A DNA stretch of 64,000 nucleotides from Chlamydomonas sphaeroides (lineage: Eukaryota; Chlorophyta; Chlorophyceae; Chlamydomonadales; Chlamydomonadaceae). Numbering within the stretch: position 1 is the first letter of the stretch; each line of letters begins with the position of its first letter. Below are positions 47,337 through 58,871 of this stretch, in pieces. The stretch is taken from assembly GCA_001662425.1 (NCBI GenBank), contig BDDC01000027.1, positions 4,623-68,622 of the forward strand. The letters are read 5' to 3'. Made by a program: the position numbers and the translations under genes. Below the pieces are notes generated by a model. It was not told where the DNA came from and made no database searches. It was given only the letters and a program-made list of their open reading frames with translations.

Positions 47337-48814
47337 GGGCCGTGGGCCCTGGCGGCGAGGCGGGGCGTGAGCCTGCGGCTCTGCCCTCCGGCCGCCCTCG
47401 CCGCACCTGCTGCCGCCGTTGCGCTGGGGCTGCTGCGGCTGCTGCGACTGCTGCTTGTCCTGGGGGTGTGTGTGCTGCGCGGCTCGCGGCGTCCGGCGAG
47501 CGGGCTGCGGCCGGCGGCGGCGACCCCTGGCGGCGCGCATGCGGCCGGTCGAGACGTGGCCCGCTGCCCCAGATGCGGCAGAGCCGAGCACGTCTTTGTT
47601 TGCGGGGGCGGCTGGGGCGTCGTGTGGGGGTCAGGGCAGCTAGGCCCCGACTGCTGCCCCGACTGGGCCGAGGTCGCTGCTGCGGCCTGCGATGCGCTCG
47701 TGCGCGTGATCGGTACTGTCTGGCTCGATTGTTCGTTTGTTCGTTCGTTGGCCTCGCAAGGTTCTTTGTTGGGCTGCGTGCGTGAGCCTCGTGAGGTTGG
47801 GCGAGGAGGTGCAGCACAGTGTGTACTGCAGAGTACGGCAGGTACGCCACGGTCTCGATCCCTGGCCTGCTCGCCGCCCCAGGTTATCCCCAGCCAGGGT
47901 GGACCCCTCTCGAGTCCTTTTGCCGTGTGTGTATGCGGCAGCTGGATGCGGAAGCTCCGTCGGATGCTGTAGACTGCCCCTTGCTGTTTGTGTACATGTG
48001 AGTTTCTGCCGCCCTTGCTGGCGTGCCGCGTATCCGACCTAGCCGGTTAGCGCCCGCTGCGCTGCCTTGGCTCGCACGAACTGTCGTGAGCTCGACGGCG
48101 GGAGGAGGCCTGCCTCCTTGCCTGGATTTGTTACCGTAATACCGTAGCGTACCGTAATACACGCATAGTGTAGTATAAGCGTCCTAGCTCATATTCGTGG
48201 CGGCAGCAGGACGGCCCGGTCCTAGGGCCCTTGCTGCCGAGTGCAAGCTGCGGCGGTATGTGTTGGGGGCGGGGTAACGCACCCAGCGTAGTGACGTCAT
48301 GCATGCGGGGAACGGCGCAGCCAGACCGGACAGGGACGAGAGCGGGCGTCTGCTGTGGCCCGCAACCTGGCGGCTGAACTCGCTGAAGGGCTGCGACTCA
48401 AGGTCATGATAAGGTAGAACGAAGTCAAAGGAGGAATATCTGTAAGGTTGGAGGCGGGGGTTGGTGGGGCGGGTTCTCGCCGTGTCAGGCCGTGTTTTAG
48501 CGACACCAGGGACGGCCTTGCCACTGTTCATCAGTCGCGGCTCGTGTGTCGCTGAGGCGGAGACCGGCGGAAGGCTGGCGGGGAGCGGGAGCGAGCTCGG
48601 GTCGGGTTCTCGGGTATGGAGTAACACGTCCCCGGTTCCCGCCTGATCCTTCGCATGCAACCCAGTCAGCAGTCTGCCGCGCGTCGCGCGTCTGTCGATG
48701 CTCTTATCTGCTTCAAATTGCAGCATTGCTATCTCACTCGCGCGCATCGTTTCCAACCTTTGACCCAAGACCGGCGAAAGCAAGCCCCAGCAGTACCGAG
48801 CTTTGCAAGCAACC
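47337..48814. other. Spacer between the MATE and coiled-coil genes
   Basis: The left part is MATE 3' UTR. A candidate TGTAA lies at 48441-48445, rather far from the stop. The part before 48815 should hold the promoter of the coiled-coil gene. Open frames on both strands have no domain, and no gene is supported. The stretch at 48130-48180 repeats TACCGTAATA-like words. Confidence 0.5.
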
Positions 48815-51800
48815 ATGCCCGCGTCATCGCCCGACGGAGAGGATGTAACCGCGTCCAGACAGGAGGGCGCGCCCGAGGTGGGTCTCGTGAAGCGAATTGC
48901 TCGCGAAGGTCGCACGTTGGCCAGTCTAGCACCGCCATGCACGTCGCCGATAGGTTGATGAACCTGCACTACGCACACGGCTGCTCAGCCTATCGCCCGG
49001 GTGCCGTTCGCGTCCGCTCAAGTCGCGGTGCGCTTCGCAGGGTTCCCCGTTATCGCAATCACCCTGTGTGAGGCCACATAAACGTCATGAGATGCTGGCT
49101 GCCCCTCGCGCTCCCGCAACGTGCCCGCCCTTCGACCCTCCCCGCACACACAGCCCTCATCGCCCGCTGCGGGTGCCACCATCCGCACGAATAGCAGCAG
49201 CGGCGGCGGTGGCACGGGTGGCAAGGCGGTCACGGTCGCCGCTGCCAGGGCCGCGAGCATAGAGGGCATCCAGGCGCGCATGGCGCGGACCAATCTGCAG
49301 CAGGCCGAGGTGGACAGCCGGTACAAGGACGAGCTGCGCTGGCTGCAGAAGGTGCGGCGCAGCTGGCCTGAAGGCTCCCAGCAGGCGGCAGGACCAGCAG
49401 GCGCTGGGCCAGGGGCCAGGGGCCCAGCGTGCTCGGTTGCGGCCCAGCCGCAAGGGCTCTAGGGCGGGTGCAACGCCAGCTCGGGGCAGGAGCAGGCTAC
49501 CTGGCCGCACCCAGTCGCAGGGCACGCAGCGGCGGCAGCGGCCTGAGCCGCTCCCTCTGCTGATGTGGGTCGGTCCCTCCGCCCTGCTGCCGCCCCGCGA
49601 ACGGCGCGGCTGTGGGCCGGCCTGCTGCGGAGCCCTAGCGCGGCCCGGGCGACGCGGGTGGGGCCTGTCCGGTATCCCCATCCCGGCCAACCCAGCGCCC
49701 GCCTCGTGGCCCCAGCCACGCCTTAACCCCATGTCGGAAACCCAACCTCGGACCCCCGTCCTCTCGCCCCCGCCCCCAGCCATCCAACCCTGTCTCGCGC
49801 CTTTGGGCCCCGCCCCCCGCAGGAGACCGACCACGTTAAGGCCGAGCTGGAAACGGCGCGGCGGCGGAGGGCGGAGACGGACGAGGAGCTTGCTGGCCTG
49901 AGGGCGGCGGTGGAGGAGGGGAAGCAGGTGGGGTGGTGGTGTGAGGGGAGGGCGGCAACGGAGTGCCCGCAGGGAGCGGAGCGCCAGCAGGGTGGGAGGG
50001 TGCGGGAGGGAGGGAGGGAGGGAGGGAGGGAGGGAGGGAGGGACCGGACGGCGGCCTAGGCTGCCGCCGCCGCAGCGGCATGTCGCCATAGCGGGAGCTG
50101 GCGTCGTCACCACACGGCCAGGGGCTGGCACCGGCTGGCCACCGCGCCTGCCGACCGCTGGGCCAGGACAGCGAAGTTGCGCTTTGCCGGCATGGACGAG
50201 CGGTAACGCGAACACGGGCCCACATGCCAGGGCTGAGCCAGGAGCTGGCGGCTGCGCCCTATCGTCACACCCCAACCCCCCCTCCCCTGCCACGTGGCCT
50301 GTACCTCGGCAGGCCGTGGCGGCGGCGCAGGCGGAGGCGGCCGAGGCGCGCGCGGCTGCGGCTGCGGCGCGCAAGGACGGCTCCCGGGCCGAGGTGGAGC
50401 GGCTGCGGAGTGACCTGGAGGCGGCCCGCAAGGCGGCGGCGGCGGCGCAGGCCGAGGCGACGGAGGCGGGCCGCTCCGCGGCGGCGGCGGCGCGCGAGCT
50501 CAAAGCCTCGCAAGCGGAGGCCGCGTCGCGCGGCGGCCGCGTGGAGGCGGCGGAGGCGGCGGCCGCCGCCGCGTCGGCGGAGGCGGAGCGGCTGCGGGCG
50601 GCGCTGGCGGAGGCGGCCGCCGGCCGCGAGGCGGCGGAGGCGGAGCTGTCGGCGGCGCGGGTCGAGGCACGAACCCTGGGAGGCAAGCTGGAGGCGGTGA
50701 GCCGCGACGCGGCGGCGGCGCGGTCCGAAGCGGAGGCGCGCGCCGGGGAGCTGGCGGCGGCGGCCGCCAAGCTGGCGGCGGCGGCCGAGGCGCGTGCTGA
50801 GGCGGAGGCCGCGGCGGCGGCGGCGGCGGCGCGGGCGGAGGCGGTGACGGCGGACCTGGAGACGCTGCAGGCGGCGAGCGGTCTGTCGGCGTCGTCGGTG
50901 GCGGCGCTGCGGGGGCGGTTGTCCACCACGGAGAGCGAGCTGACGGAGCTGCAGACGCAGTACAGGTGTGGAACACTGCCGTAACGGTGTGCAGTACATG
51001 CGTCAAGATGTGGTGCACGGCCGAAGCCCAACCACGGCCAATGCTGCCACCCGCCGCTCCCTAGCCCCCTCCCTATCTACCCGCCTCCCTCCCCATCCGT
51101 CCCGCCTCCCTGCCCGCGTCCCTCCCCATCCGTCCCGCCTCCCTGCCCGCCTCCCTCCCCATCCATTCCGCCCCCTCCCCACCCTGCAGCCGCGTGGTGT
51201 ACGAGCACGCCAAGGCGCGGGCGGAGCACACCGAGATGAGCGGCAAGCTGCAGAGGGTGCGGGGGGCGGCAGGGAGGCCCTGGGGCGAGGAGGGTGTGGC
51301 CTTGGGGCCTGGGCATCTACAGGAGGGCCGATGTCTTGACTGCGTTTCGATCGGGCCAAGGAGGAGGCGGTACGGGCGGCAGCGTGTGCGTGTGGTAGAG
51401 GGGAGGGGTGGCGAGTTGGCGGTCGGAGGTAGCGGGGCTGCGAGGCCGTCGTTGGCTGCGTTCCCGGCTGCCCTCAGGGCGTGTGCGGCCCTATTGGAGA
51501 CGCAACAGCAGCCCCGCAACGACCATCTTGGGCCGGCTCCCTCGGACACATGGCGAGGGGGCACTGCTCCGTCTGCCTGCCAGCCGACCTCACGCCGACA
51601 CCCTCCCCCGCCGCCGCCCATTCCGCCCCTGCCTCCCTCGCCCAGGCCCAGGACGAGATGGTGCGGCTGCTGGCATACAGCGAGGAGGCACTGGCCGCAC
51701 TCAAACGACAGGTGCACGTGCGCGCTTGTGGGGGCAAGCCTTGCGTGTTTAAGTGTGAAGTAGAACAGGACCCGTGCGCGGTATGTGTCATGTCATGTGG

Positions 51801-52242
51801 GTGGGTGGGTGGGGAGGAAGGCAGAGACGGTAGCTAGGCGGGGCGTGCGCAAGTGCAGCGCGCGAGGGTGCGGGGCCGCGCGTGCTGCTGCCAGCAGGGC
51901 TGTGGCTGCCAGGGCTGCGGCTGCCAGGGCTGCGGCTGCCAGGGCTGCTGCTGCGGGGGCTGCTCAGCAAACCAACTAACCCAGCATGTGCAAGGCCGGA
52001 GTGTGCCTCAATACGCTACGGTGCGAACCCACACCGCACCGACGCTGCCTGCCGCCGCTTGCGTCCCTCGCGGACTGCCGTCCGTGTGTGCGCAGGTGCA
52101 GGGCCTGGGCGCAGAGCCCTGGAGCCTGCCCGAGCAGCCACTGCTGACCTCGCTGCCGCGAGGGCACCTAGCGGCAGGCGGCACGCCGCTGGCTGCGGGC
52201 GGCAGCAACCGGCGGCTCAGCATCGGCAGCGGCAGCGGGTGA
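48815..52242 (+). CDS. Ala/Glu/Arg-rich coiled-coil protein, unknown function (432 aa)
   Basis: Seven exons join in phase: 48815-48877, 49154-49351, 49823-49927, 50313-50965, 51190-51256, 51646-51711 and 52096-52242. The first residues (MPASSPDGEDVTASRQEGAP) are polar and followed by Ser/Gly. From about residue 70 to 380 the protein is one long predicted coiled coil of Ala, Glu, Arg and Leu heptads, such as AEVERLRSDLEAARK and ESELTELQTQYSRVVYEHAK. The C-terminus is short and Gly/Ser-rich (SNRRLSIGSGSG). Such proteins are often cytoskeletal, flagellar or scaffold parts, but no family-specific motif is visible, so no role is assigned. The codon pattern and phases make the gene itself likely. 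Confidence 0.75.
50004..50042. repeat. (GGGA)n microsatellite
   Basis: About nine GGGA units lie in the third intron of the coiled-coil gene. Confidence 0.85.
51083..51171. repeat. 33-bp pyrimidine-rich tandem repeat
   Basis: Units start at 51083, 51116 and 51149, with words CCTCCCCATCCGTCCCGCC and CTCCCTGCCC. Two are full and one partial, just upstream of an acceptor site in intron 4 of the coiled-coil gene, where they may serve as the pyrimidine tract. Confidence 0.85.
51901..51960. repeat. 15-bp TGCGGCTGCCAGGGC tandem repeat
   Basis: Four units follow one another, the first and last with changes, in the last intron of the coiled-coil gene. Confidence 0.8.
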
Positions 52243-52880
52243 CGCGCCGGGCATCGGCCGAGACGCGGGCGGTGTGGGCCGGGCGAGGAAGAGCTGCTGG
52301 ATGGGTTGTGCGGGGGCTGTGTGGGGCGCTCGCATGTGGAGAGGGGTACGTAAGGTCCGCGCTGCGGTAAGCGCTGACGTGCCTGGCAAGGGCTGGGGAG
52401 CCAAGGCGGGTCGGCGTCGCGGCAGCAGGTCGAGGGCTCTCGCAGAAACGGGTTCGCTAAGGAAGAGCGGCCAGCTTGGTGTAGGGAGCGTGTGTGGGCC
52501 TACAGGTTACCGGGGGTTGAGGGTTGGAGCGTTGGTCTGTGTGTTTGTGGAACGGCGCGCCGTAGCAGTGTTGCAGTGTGGGGCTGCGGACGCGCGCTAG
52601 GCTGACTGCACTTTGCACATCCGTGCGCTGCTGCCGGCGGAGGGGGCCTCGGACGTACCGTACTGTTGACGTAGGGCGGACTGCGCGGACAGGTGGTGGG
52701 CTGGGGCCTGTGGAGCGCCGGGTGCCGGGTGCGTATGGATGGTGGGCACACGGGCAGCCGTGCGGCAGGAGCGCTGGCTTGGCACAGCGCGCTGTCCGCT
52801 GTGCAACATGGGGGGACAGCGGCGCGTGCCGACAAGCAGCACGCAGCCCCAGACAGGAGGCCTCCTGGTCCTGGCCCTAG
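52243..52880. other. Spacer upstream of the hAT-like gene
   Basis: This holds the 3' UTR of the coiled-coil gene and probably the first exon of the hAT-like gene. The coding frame at 52881 is preceded by a stop at 52878-52880 and an acceptor-like CCCTAG, so the start codon should lie in an upstream exon that I could not fix. Confidence 0.4.
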
Positions 52881-53810
52881 AGGCGGCGAAGGAGGCCAGA
52901 GGGGGACGCGGGGAGAGGAGGAGTCTCCTCCGGCGATGACCCCAGCGCCGATGGTGCATCTGGGCGCAAGCGCAAGCGCTCGCGCTCAAAGTCCAAGCAG
53001 CGGGACCACAAGGCTGAGCACAAGCGCCGGAAGTTCAATCCGGCATGGTGCAACAAGTACCACTGGGTCGTGTCGCTGACGGACGGGACCCGCGTGGGCT
53101 GCTCCGCCTGCGGCGACCACGTTCGGCTGGTCCCGCACAACCGCCAGCTCAAGCAGCACAACAAGGCCCCCCTTCACGTGGCAGCAGCGCAGCAGCGGCG
53201 GGAGGAGGCAGAGGCGGAGGAGCAGAACCAGCAGCGCAGGTGTGTCGAGGGTGGCTGGGACGGGTGGTGGCCTCGTGGTCCCACGTCCCAGGACGTGGAG
53301 GCCAAGCTGGCCACGCTCTCGGAGTACTACGGTGTCTCCAAGCCCTGCCCCAGCATCAGCGGCTTTGCTGGCACTGGTGGAGGCGACCCGCTGCCGCCGC
53401 TGCTCGACTTTGCCAAGCTGGGGCAGCAGCGGCCACTGTTCATGTCGGAGGCCAAAGAGCAGGCAGCCATCATCATGGAGGCCAAGGAGCGCAACGTGGC
53501 CATGCCCAAGGGCACGTTCGTGGCCTTCTGGCAGGCCATGACCCAGTCTCGGTTCATTGCCGACGGCTGCACTGAGTTCGTGCGCCTGGCCAAGCTGGCT
53601 GCCACGATCGTGCCAGGCTCTGTGGAGGCTGAGCGCGTGTTCAGCACTATGAGCTACATAAAGAACAAGCAGCGCAACCGACTGCAGCAGCGGCACCTCA
53701 GCTTCGCAGTGCGGCTGATGAAGCAGCAGTGGTTTTCCGTGGCGGACTTTCCCTATGGAGCGGCCCTGAGACACTGGCGGGATTCGGCGCAGCACCGCTG
53801 GGGGGGCTAG
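52881..53810 (+). CDS. hAT-transposase-derived protein: zinc finger plus C-terminal dimerisation domain
   Basis: One frame is open from 52881 to a TAG at 53808-53810 (about 309 codons) with no ATG before the conserved part, so a 5' exon is missing. The order is: an Arg/Lys/Ser-rich stretch like a nuclear signal (GRKRKRSRSKSKQRDHK); a BED/TTF-like finger with WCNKYHW, CSACGDH and later His residues (LKQHNKAPLH); a linker; and the hAT C-terminal signature, VRLAKLAATIVPGSVEAERV then FSTMSYIKNKQRNRL. The long catalytic middle of hAT transposases is absent. It may be a remnant of an element or a host gene made from one. I found no clear terminal inverted repeats. The frame is undamaged over 900 bp, which favours recent loss or host use. 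Confidence 0.65.
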   Translation, partial: RRRRRPEGDAGRGGVSSGDDPSADGASGRKRKRSRSKSKQRDHKAEHKRRKFNPAWCNKYHWVVSLTDGTRVGCSACGDHVRLVPHNRQLKQHNKAPLHVAAAQQRREEAEAEEQNQQRRCVEGGWDGWWPRGPTSQDVEAKLATLSEYYGVSKPCPSISGFAGTGGGDPLPPLLDFAKLGQQRPLFMSEAKEQAAIIMEAKERNVAMPKGTFVAFWQAMTQSRFIADGCTEFVRLAKLAATIVPGSVEAERVFSTMSYIKNKQRNRLQQRHLSFAVRLMKQQWFSVADFPYGAALRHWRDSAQHRWGG

Positions 53811-53887
53811 GCGACTGGCTGCTTGGGTGGGATGGAGCGTTGAGGCAGGAGGGCAGCTGGGCAGGGCAGCAAGGGGCTGGGCGGCGC

Positions 53888-54004
53888 AGGGGCTGGCCTT
53901 CAGGTGTTCAAGCGGGGTGTTCACAGGGCTTTAGCAACGCATGCTTAACGTTGGCAGCAGGGGCTGGCTTTCGGAGTGTTCAAGGGCTCAACAACGCATG
54001 CTCA
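53888..54004. repeat. Diverged tandem duplication after the hAT-like gene
   Basis: CAGGGGCTGGCCTTCAGGTG with ACAACGCATGCT-type end (53888-53946) recurs at 53958-54004 in shorter form. The second copy lacks a central block. Confidence 0.65.
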
Positions 54005-54141
54005 AGAGTTGGGCTGTCCGCAGTTTTGGTGTGTGTCCGGGCTCAGAATTGGACGCTTTTGCCGTCCTGCGTTATTTGTGTTTATACGTGAGAATCGTGC
54101 AATTTGATGCGTATATCTAATATCTAATAAAAAGAGGGGGC

Positions 54142-54161
54142 CAGTACCCGTGAGGGTACTG
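54142..54161. repeat. Short perfect hairpin (8-bp stem, 4-nt loop)
   Basis: CAGTACCC-GTGA-GGGTACTG. It lies in an AT-richer stretch between the hAT-like gene and the oxidoreductase gene. Confidence 0.7.
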
Positions 54162-54519
54162 AGAGGGATTACCTAGAAAAAGATTTTCGAAACACTGGGA
54201 GGAGAGCAGGAAAGGGGATGAGGCTTGACTTGAAGGGGGTGGTGGTGTGCAGGAGGGAAGGAGAGCCCAGACTACCAAAATTGTGCCGGCCTGAGCGAGG
54301 CTACGAGCGCAGGGACAGTGCATACGGCACCTGTACGGCACGGCTGCGGTTAGGAAGTTGGCCTGAAGTTGCTCGAGGCCCTGCGTAAGCTAACGCAACG
54401 TGTCCTGGCTGCCTGGCGCGCTGTCCCTATAATTCGCGTCGACATGACGCCGCTGTCAACAAAGTGTTTGCATACCGACGCACTCACTCATTGCTCGTCG
54501 AACAATTCTCGAGAACATC

Positions 54520-57500
54520 ATGAAGGCCGTCGTGATGGTTGGCTTCGGTCCTGCCGAGAAAACGCTTGAAGTGCGCACCGACCACCCCAAGCCGGTCCGC
54601 AAGCCGGGCGAGGTGCTCGTTGAAAATTACGCGACCTCGGTAAACCCTGGCGAGTGGCGCATCCGTCAGGTGCGACCTCGACCTCAAGTTGAACAACCCG
54701 ATGGCAGCGCGACAGAGCTCGGCGCGCTCGACTCGCAACATGAGGTCCGACCCGAGGATTCTGTCGTCACTCCCCTTCTCTTCCCACGTCGCGCAGGGCG
54801 CCCTGCCCAAGTCGTTCATCAAGATCCCCCAGGTAAGCTCCTAGCGACTGCTGACGCCTGCTGTATCTCTCTGCGCCTACCCACTGTCCGAAGCGTGCCG
54901 GCGTGCCGCCACCCGCCACCCCGCTGCGGTTCCCAACCCCTCTCCGACCCCCGTTGTGCCCCGGCCCGCAGATCCTAGGCTGCGACGTCGCAGGCGTGGT
55001 CTTGGAGTCCGACCCTGGATGCAAGGTCAGGCTACCCTCGCTCATTCCTTGAAATGCACAGCGGTGCCAATACCTTGGCTAGCGAACTATAAATGCAACA
55101 TACAGCAAGCATGCTCCAAGTGCGGGCCCTCAGCAGGTGGCCCGAGCCGCCTGTGTGCCCTGCTTCCTCGCCCTCCTCCAAGCCACGCCCTTCTAGTTAG
55201 CTTACATGACACGTCGGCCTTTGTTCCTCTCTCGCCCTGCAGTTCCAGCCAGGCGACCGGGTGGTCGGCTTCTCGGCGCAGATCCTGACCGACCCCTGGG
55301 GTGAGGCCACGGGGCGAGGCCACGGAGCGCATACACACATATACACATGCATTGCGAGGATAGAGCTGTGCTGAGAAGGCAACGGTCCCAACGTTGTGTG
55401 TGCTGTGCCCTCCCCCTGCTGCAGGCTCATACGCCGAGCTCGTCTCGGTGCGCGCCGACCTGCTGTTGGCCATCCCAGAGGGCGTGTCGTTCCAGCAGGC
55501 CGCGGCGCTGCCCATCGCCGGCCTCACCGCGTGGCAGGTGGGAGCGGAGGGGGCCAGAGGCAAGTACGAGGAAGGGGAGGGAGGGAGGGTGGCTGTGCGC
55601 AAGCCAGGGCGGGGGCGTGAGGGAGTGCAGCGCGTGCTCGTCGCGTACGTCACATGCCCCGCCCGCCTGCCCGCCTGCCCGCCTGCCTGCCATGGCCGCC
55701 GCAGTCGCTGTCTCGCTACATGCCGCTGGCGGGCAAGAGGGTGTGGGTGCACGGCGGCTCGGGCGGCATCGGCCACCTGGTGGTGCAGGTGGGTTCGGGC
55801 TGCCAACATGCTTCAACGACGTGAAGCCAGATTGCATAATCACGTCATCTAAACACTCATCCAATTGTATATTGATTGTGAAGGGCATCGGCCACCTAGT
55901 TGAGCAGATCGGCGCCTCCGCACACCACCGTTGCACACGTGAGGCAAATCCATCATATGTGCGCATTGCCGGACAAGGGCCCCTCCAGGAGGGCTCCACC
56001 ACTTCAGACGCGTGCCGCCTCCAGGAACTCGGCCCAACCGACGCGTGCCTGCGGGCCGCTTCTCCCCCGCGCCGGCCCCGCCGCCCCTCGCGGCGCCCCC
56101 AGATCGCCAAGGCCCACGGCGCCTTTGTGGCCGCAACCTGCGGCCCCCGCAACCTAGAGTTCGTGGGCAAGGAGCTGGGGGCCGACCTGGTGGTCGACTA
56201 CACCACAGTGGTACGTACGTGGGTTGATGTGGGAGTTAAAGAACGCACAGTAGTGTGTTGGTTGTTTCAGGTCTTTATGTGCGGGTCGTGCTCCTCGAGG
56301 TCGACGCCCCGCCAGCAGGACCTGTGCCGTGCCCGTGCCGTGCCTGCACGCGGGGACTCCCCGATGCAGCCCGGCAACGTCGCCGCAGCGCCCGCGAAGC
56401 GTGCGCGTTCGCAGCCAGTACCCACCGGTAGTCTGGTGCCCATCTATCGCACACCGCGCATGTCGCGCCGTGTGGCACCCACCACCGTCGTGCGGTCGGT
56501 CGCTCCGCAGGCGGGCAACTTCGCGGCGCCCCCCGGCGAGCAGTACGACGTGGTGGTGGACCTGGTGGGGGCCGAGGGCCGCAGCTGGGGGCTGCTCAAG
56601 ATGGGCGGTGCGTGCGTTGGCCAGGAGGGGCGAGGAGGGGCGAGGGAGCGAGGGGGCGCCTGGATGTGCGTGTGTGTTTGTGCACCCGCTCTGCCGGATG
56701 CCGGCTGGGTGCCGTTGTGCTGTGCCGGCGGCTGCGCGCTTGCTTGCGCGCGCGTAACCCGGGGGCCGCCCTTGTCGTGGTGGCGCTGCGGGCGCTGCGG
56801 CCGGGGGTCGGCTGCGGGCTTTGCGCCCGGGGGTCGGCTGCGGGCTTTGCGCCCGGGGGTCGGCTGCGGGCTTTGCGCCCGGGGGTCGGCTGCGGGCGCT
56901 GCGGCCGGGGGTCGGCTGCGGGCGCTGCGGCCGGGGGTCGGCTGCGGGCTTTGCGCCCGGGGGTCGGCTGCGGGCGCTGCGGCCGGGGGTCGGCTGCGGG
57001 CGCTGCGGCCGGGGGTCGGCTGCGGGCTTTGCGCCTGCTGGGCTCCAAGCCGCGCCCCCCTGGCTCGTGCCGCCTGCTGGTGTCCCTCCCGCAGGCCACA
57101 TGGCGGTGGTGTCATTCGACCAGATGCTGGCCAGGTGGGGGAAGCTGAGGGGCCACATGCCATGTCTGGGCACGGATGGGCCCTCCGGGTAGCGAGGCAC
57201 GGTCGGGCATGCAGCAGGTTTCGTCTGCCACTGAAGCTCTGGCGCCGCTGGCCCCAGCGCCCTATCGCCTAGTCTCCATCCGGCCCCACCGCGCCCTACC
57301 CGCCCAACCCCGGAGATCTGCAACAAATTGTTTACTCCAATGGCACACCCTCGCCCGACCCCGCAGCAAGAAGGGCTGGCCCGTGGTGCGCGCCATCGCG
57401 TGGCACGCGCTGACGCGCAAGGCGGCGGCGGCGATCGGCATGACCCGCGGGTCGTACGACATGATCAACCAGGAGAGTCAGCCGGACAAGGGGCTGCGGC

Positions 57501-57841
57501 AGGTGGGGGCCGGACCAAGCTGCCCATGACATGTGCCGGGCGGCCCTGCGGCCGTCACCTCACCTCGCCTCCCGCCATCCCTTACCCGCGCCCTGCCCCC
57601 CACACGCGCAGCTAAACACACAAACCCTGCCGCCCTCCCCTCGCCTCCCCCGCAGCTGCTGGAGCTGGTGGCGCAAGGCAAGGTGGCGCCGCACATCAGC
57701 GCCGTCGTACCGCTGGAGGGCATCCCCGCCGCGCACGCCGCCGGCGAGAAGGGCCACACCCGCGGCAAGGTGGTAGTGGCGGTGCGGCCACAGCAGCAGG
57801 GCGACGGTGGTGCAGCCGCTGCTGAGAGCAGCAGCCGCTGA
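54520..57841 (+). CDS. Zinc-less MDR oxidoreductase (quinone oxidoreductase/zeta-crystallin-like, 353 aa)
   Basis: Eleven exons join in phase: 54520-54669, 54797-54832, 54972-55025, 55243-55300, 55425-55537, 55705-55788, 56103-56210, 56511-56607, 57095-57134, 57367-57502 and 57656-57841. The exon 7 end could be 56207. The N-terminal GroES-like fold reads MKAVVMVGFGPAEKTLEV, KPGEVLVENYATSVNPGEWR, GCDVAGVV and FQPGDRVVGF. The NAD(P)-binding fold has VWVHGGSGGIGHLVVQIAK at about 150-168 and GADLVVDYT. The end has LVAQGKVAPHISAVVPLEGI, typical of the family. Zinc ligands of alcohol dehydrogenases are absent, so quinone or enone reduction with NADPH is likely. No leader peptide is evident. One intron carries a minisatellite. 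Confidence 0.9.
56790..57035. repeat. 26-bp GC-rich minisatellite in an oxidoreductase intron
   Basis: Nine full units and a partial tenth occur in two forms. Form A is GGGCGCTGCGGCCGGGGG + TCGGCTGC; form B has CTTT and CCC at the variable sites. The order is A B B B A A B A A (B). The array fills about half of intron 8 (56608-57094). All forward frames through it are open, but the flanking exons join without it. Confidence 0.95.
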
Positions 57842-58871
57842 GGGGCGCGCCCGCGCATACAAGCGCGGGCCCGGCCGCCGTGCGGGGTGTGGGCTAGGGG
57901 GAGAGGGGCGAGTCGCCGTGTGAAAGGTGGAGCTGTTTATTCGTACACCGCGAATTGTACGCTGCATAGCAAGGCGTTGAAAGGGGCGGCGCAGTCTTGG
58001 AACGAGCCGCCGCCCCGCCCAAGCAGATGCTTGAATTGCGTTGGCCACGCCCATGTTGCATAGTATTGAGGGAGGCGGGATCAGGGCTGCACGAACACAT
58101 ACATACTTTGGGATTGCAGCATGGCTCTATACATGGATTTATGATGGCGCTGCATTGCCATGGCACCCACATGGCGCCGTATTGCAGGGCCGCTAACGCC
58201 CAACGTACCAGGTCTGCGCGCGATGGTGGAGGCAGGGGCGCGCGCGGCTGGCATCGCGTCTGTTGCGCTGTGTACGTACGAGCTGAGGGCGAGGGGAGCC
58301 CCCTGCTGCGGTAGGTAGCTCGTTGCGGGCCATGCCGTGTATGTATGTGGGGGAGCGGGCGGCGGACGGCGCAAGGAGCACGCCGCACATGACTGCATGT
58401 GTACATAGCCTCTCCGTTTGGGGGCCGCAATAAACTAGCTGCTGGTGCAGGGGTGAACGAGCCCTGCTGCTGTAACGAAGACCGGGCGCCCGTGCGCCGG
58501 TCCAGGCCGATGACTTGCATGTTCTGCATCTCGGGCACACGTACGTGTGAGCAGCTGCTACCACTCGGGCATGTGGGCAGCTGCTACCCTTCTGAATGTG
58601 CGCTGGATGCGAGTACGCGACCTGCTGCTTGAGGTGCCACGGGGGCCCATGGGTCATGGGCCATGTTTGGCCGACGATGACCCGTGATGGGCTCGCGACG
58701 ACCCTTGATGGGACCGTGACCCCTGATGGGACCGCGACTCGTGATGGGACCGCGGCGCGACACGATTCACATCCGCACATTGTGTCAACACGATTGTTTC
58801 CAGTAACGCGCTGATAGCTACGCTGGCGGGGCTTACGCCCAAAACGTCGCCCGGGCTGCTATCGCTGCGGC
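57842..58871. other. Spacer between the oxidoreductase and exonuclease genes
   Basis: A candidate TGTAA poly(A) signal lies at 58471-58475, about 630 nt past the oxidoreductase stop. An 18-bp repeat sits at 58685-58759, upstream of the exonuclease start. No gene is supported. Confidence 0.5.
58685..58759. repeat. 18-bp TGATGGGACCGCGACTCG repeat upstream of the first exonuclease gene
   Basis: Units start at 58685, 58706, 58724 and 58742, the first with a 21-bp step. The array ends 112 bp before the start codon, in the likely promoter or 5' UTR. Confidence 0.75.

Noticed and set aside
49157..51031. A 624-codon reverse frame opposite the coiled-coil gene
   Set aside because: It encodes Ala/Ser/Pro runs and crosses several introns of the forward gene, which has consistent splice phases.
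53240..53291. A short intron inside the hAT-like frame (CGCAG/GTGTGT to CCCAG)
   Set aside because: The splice sites look fair, but removal of 52 nt breaks the frame, whereas the unspliced frame stays open to the hAT signature.
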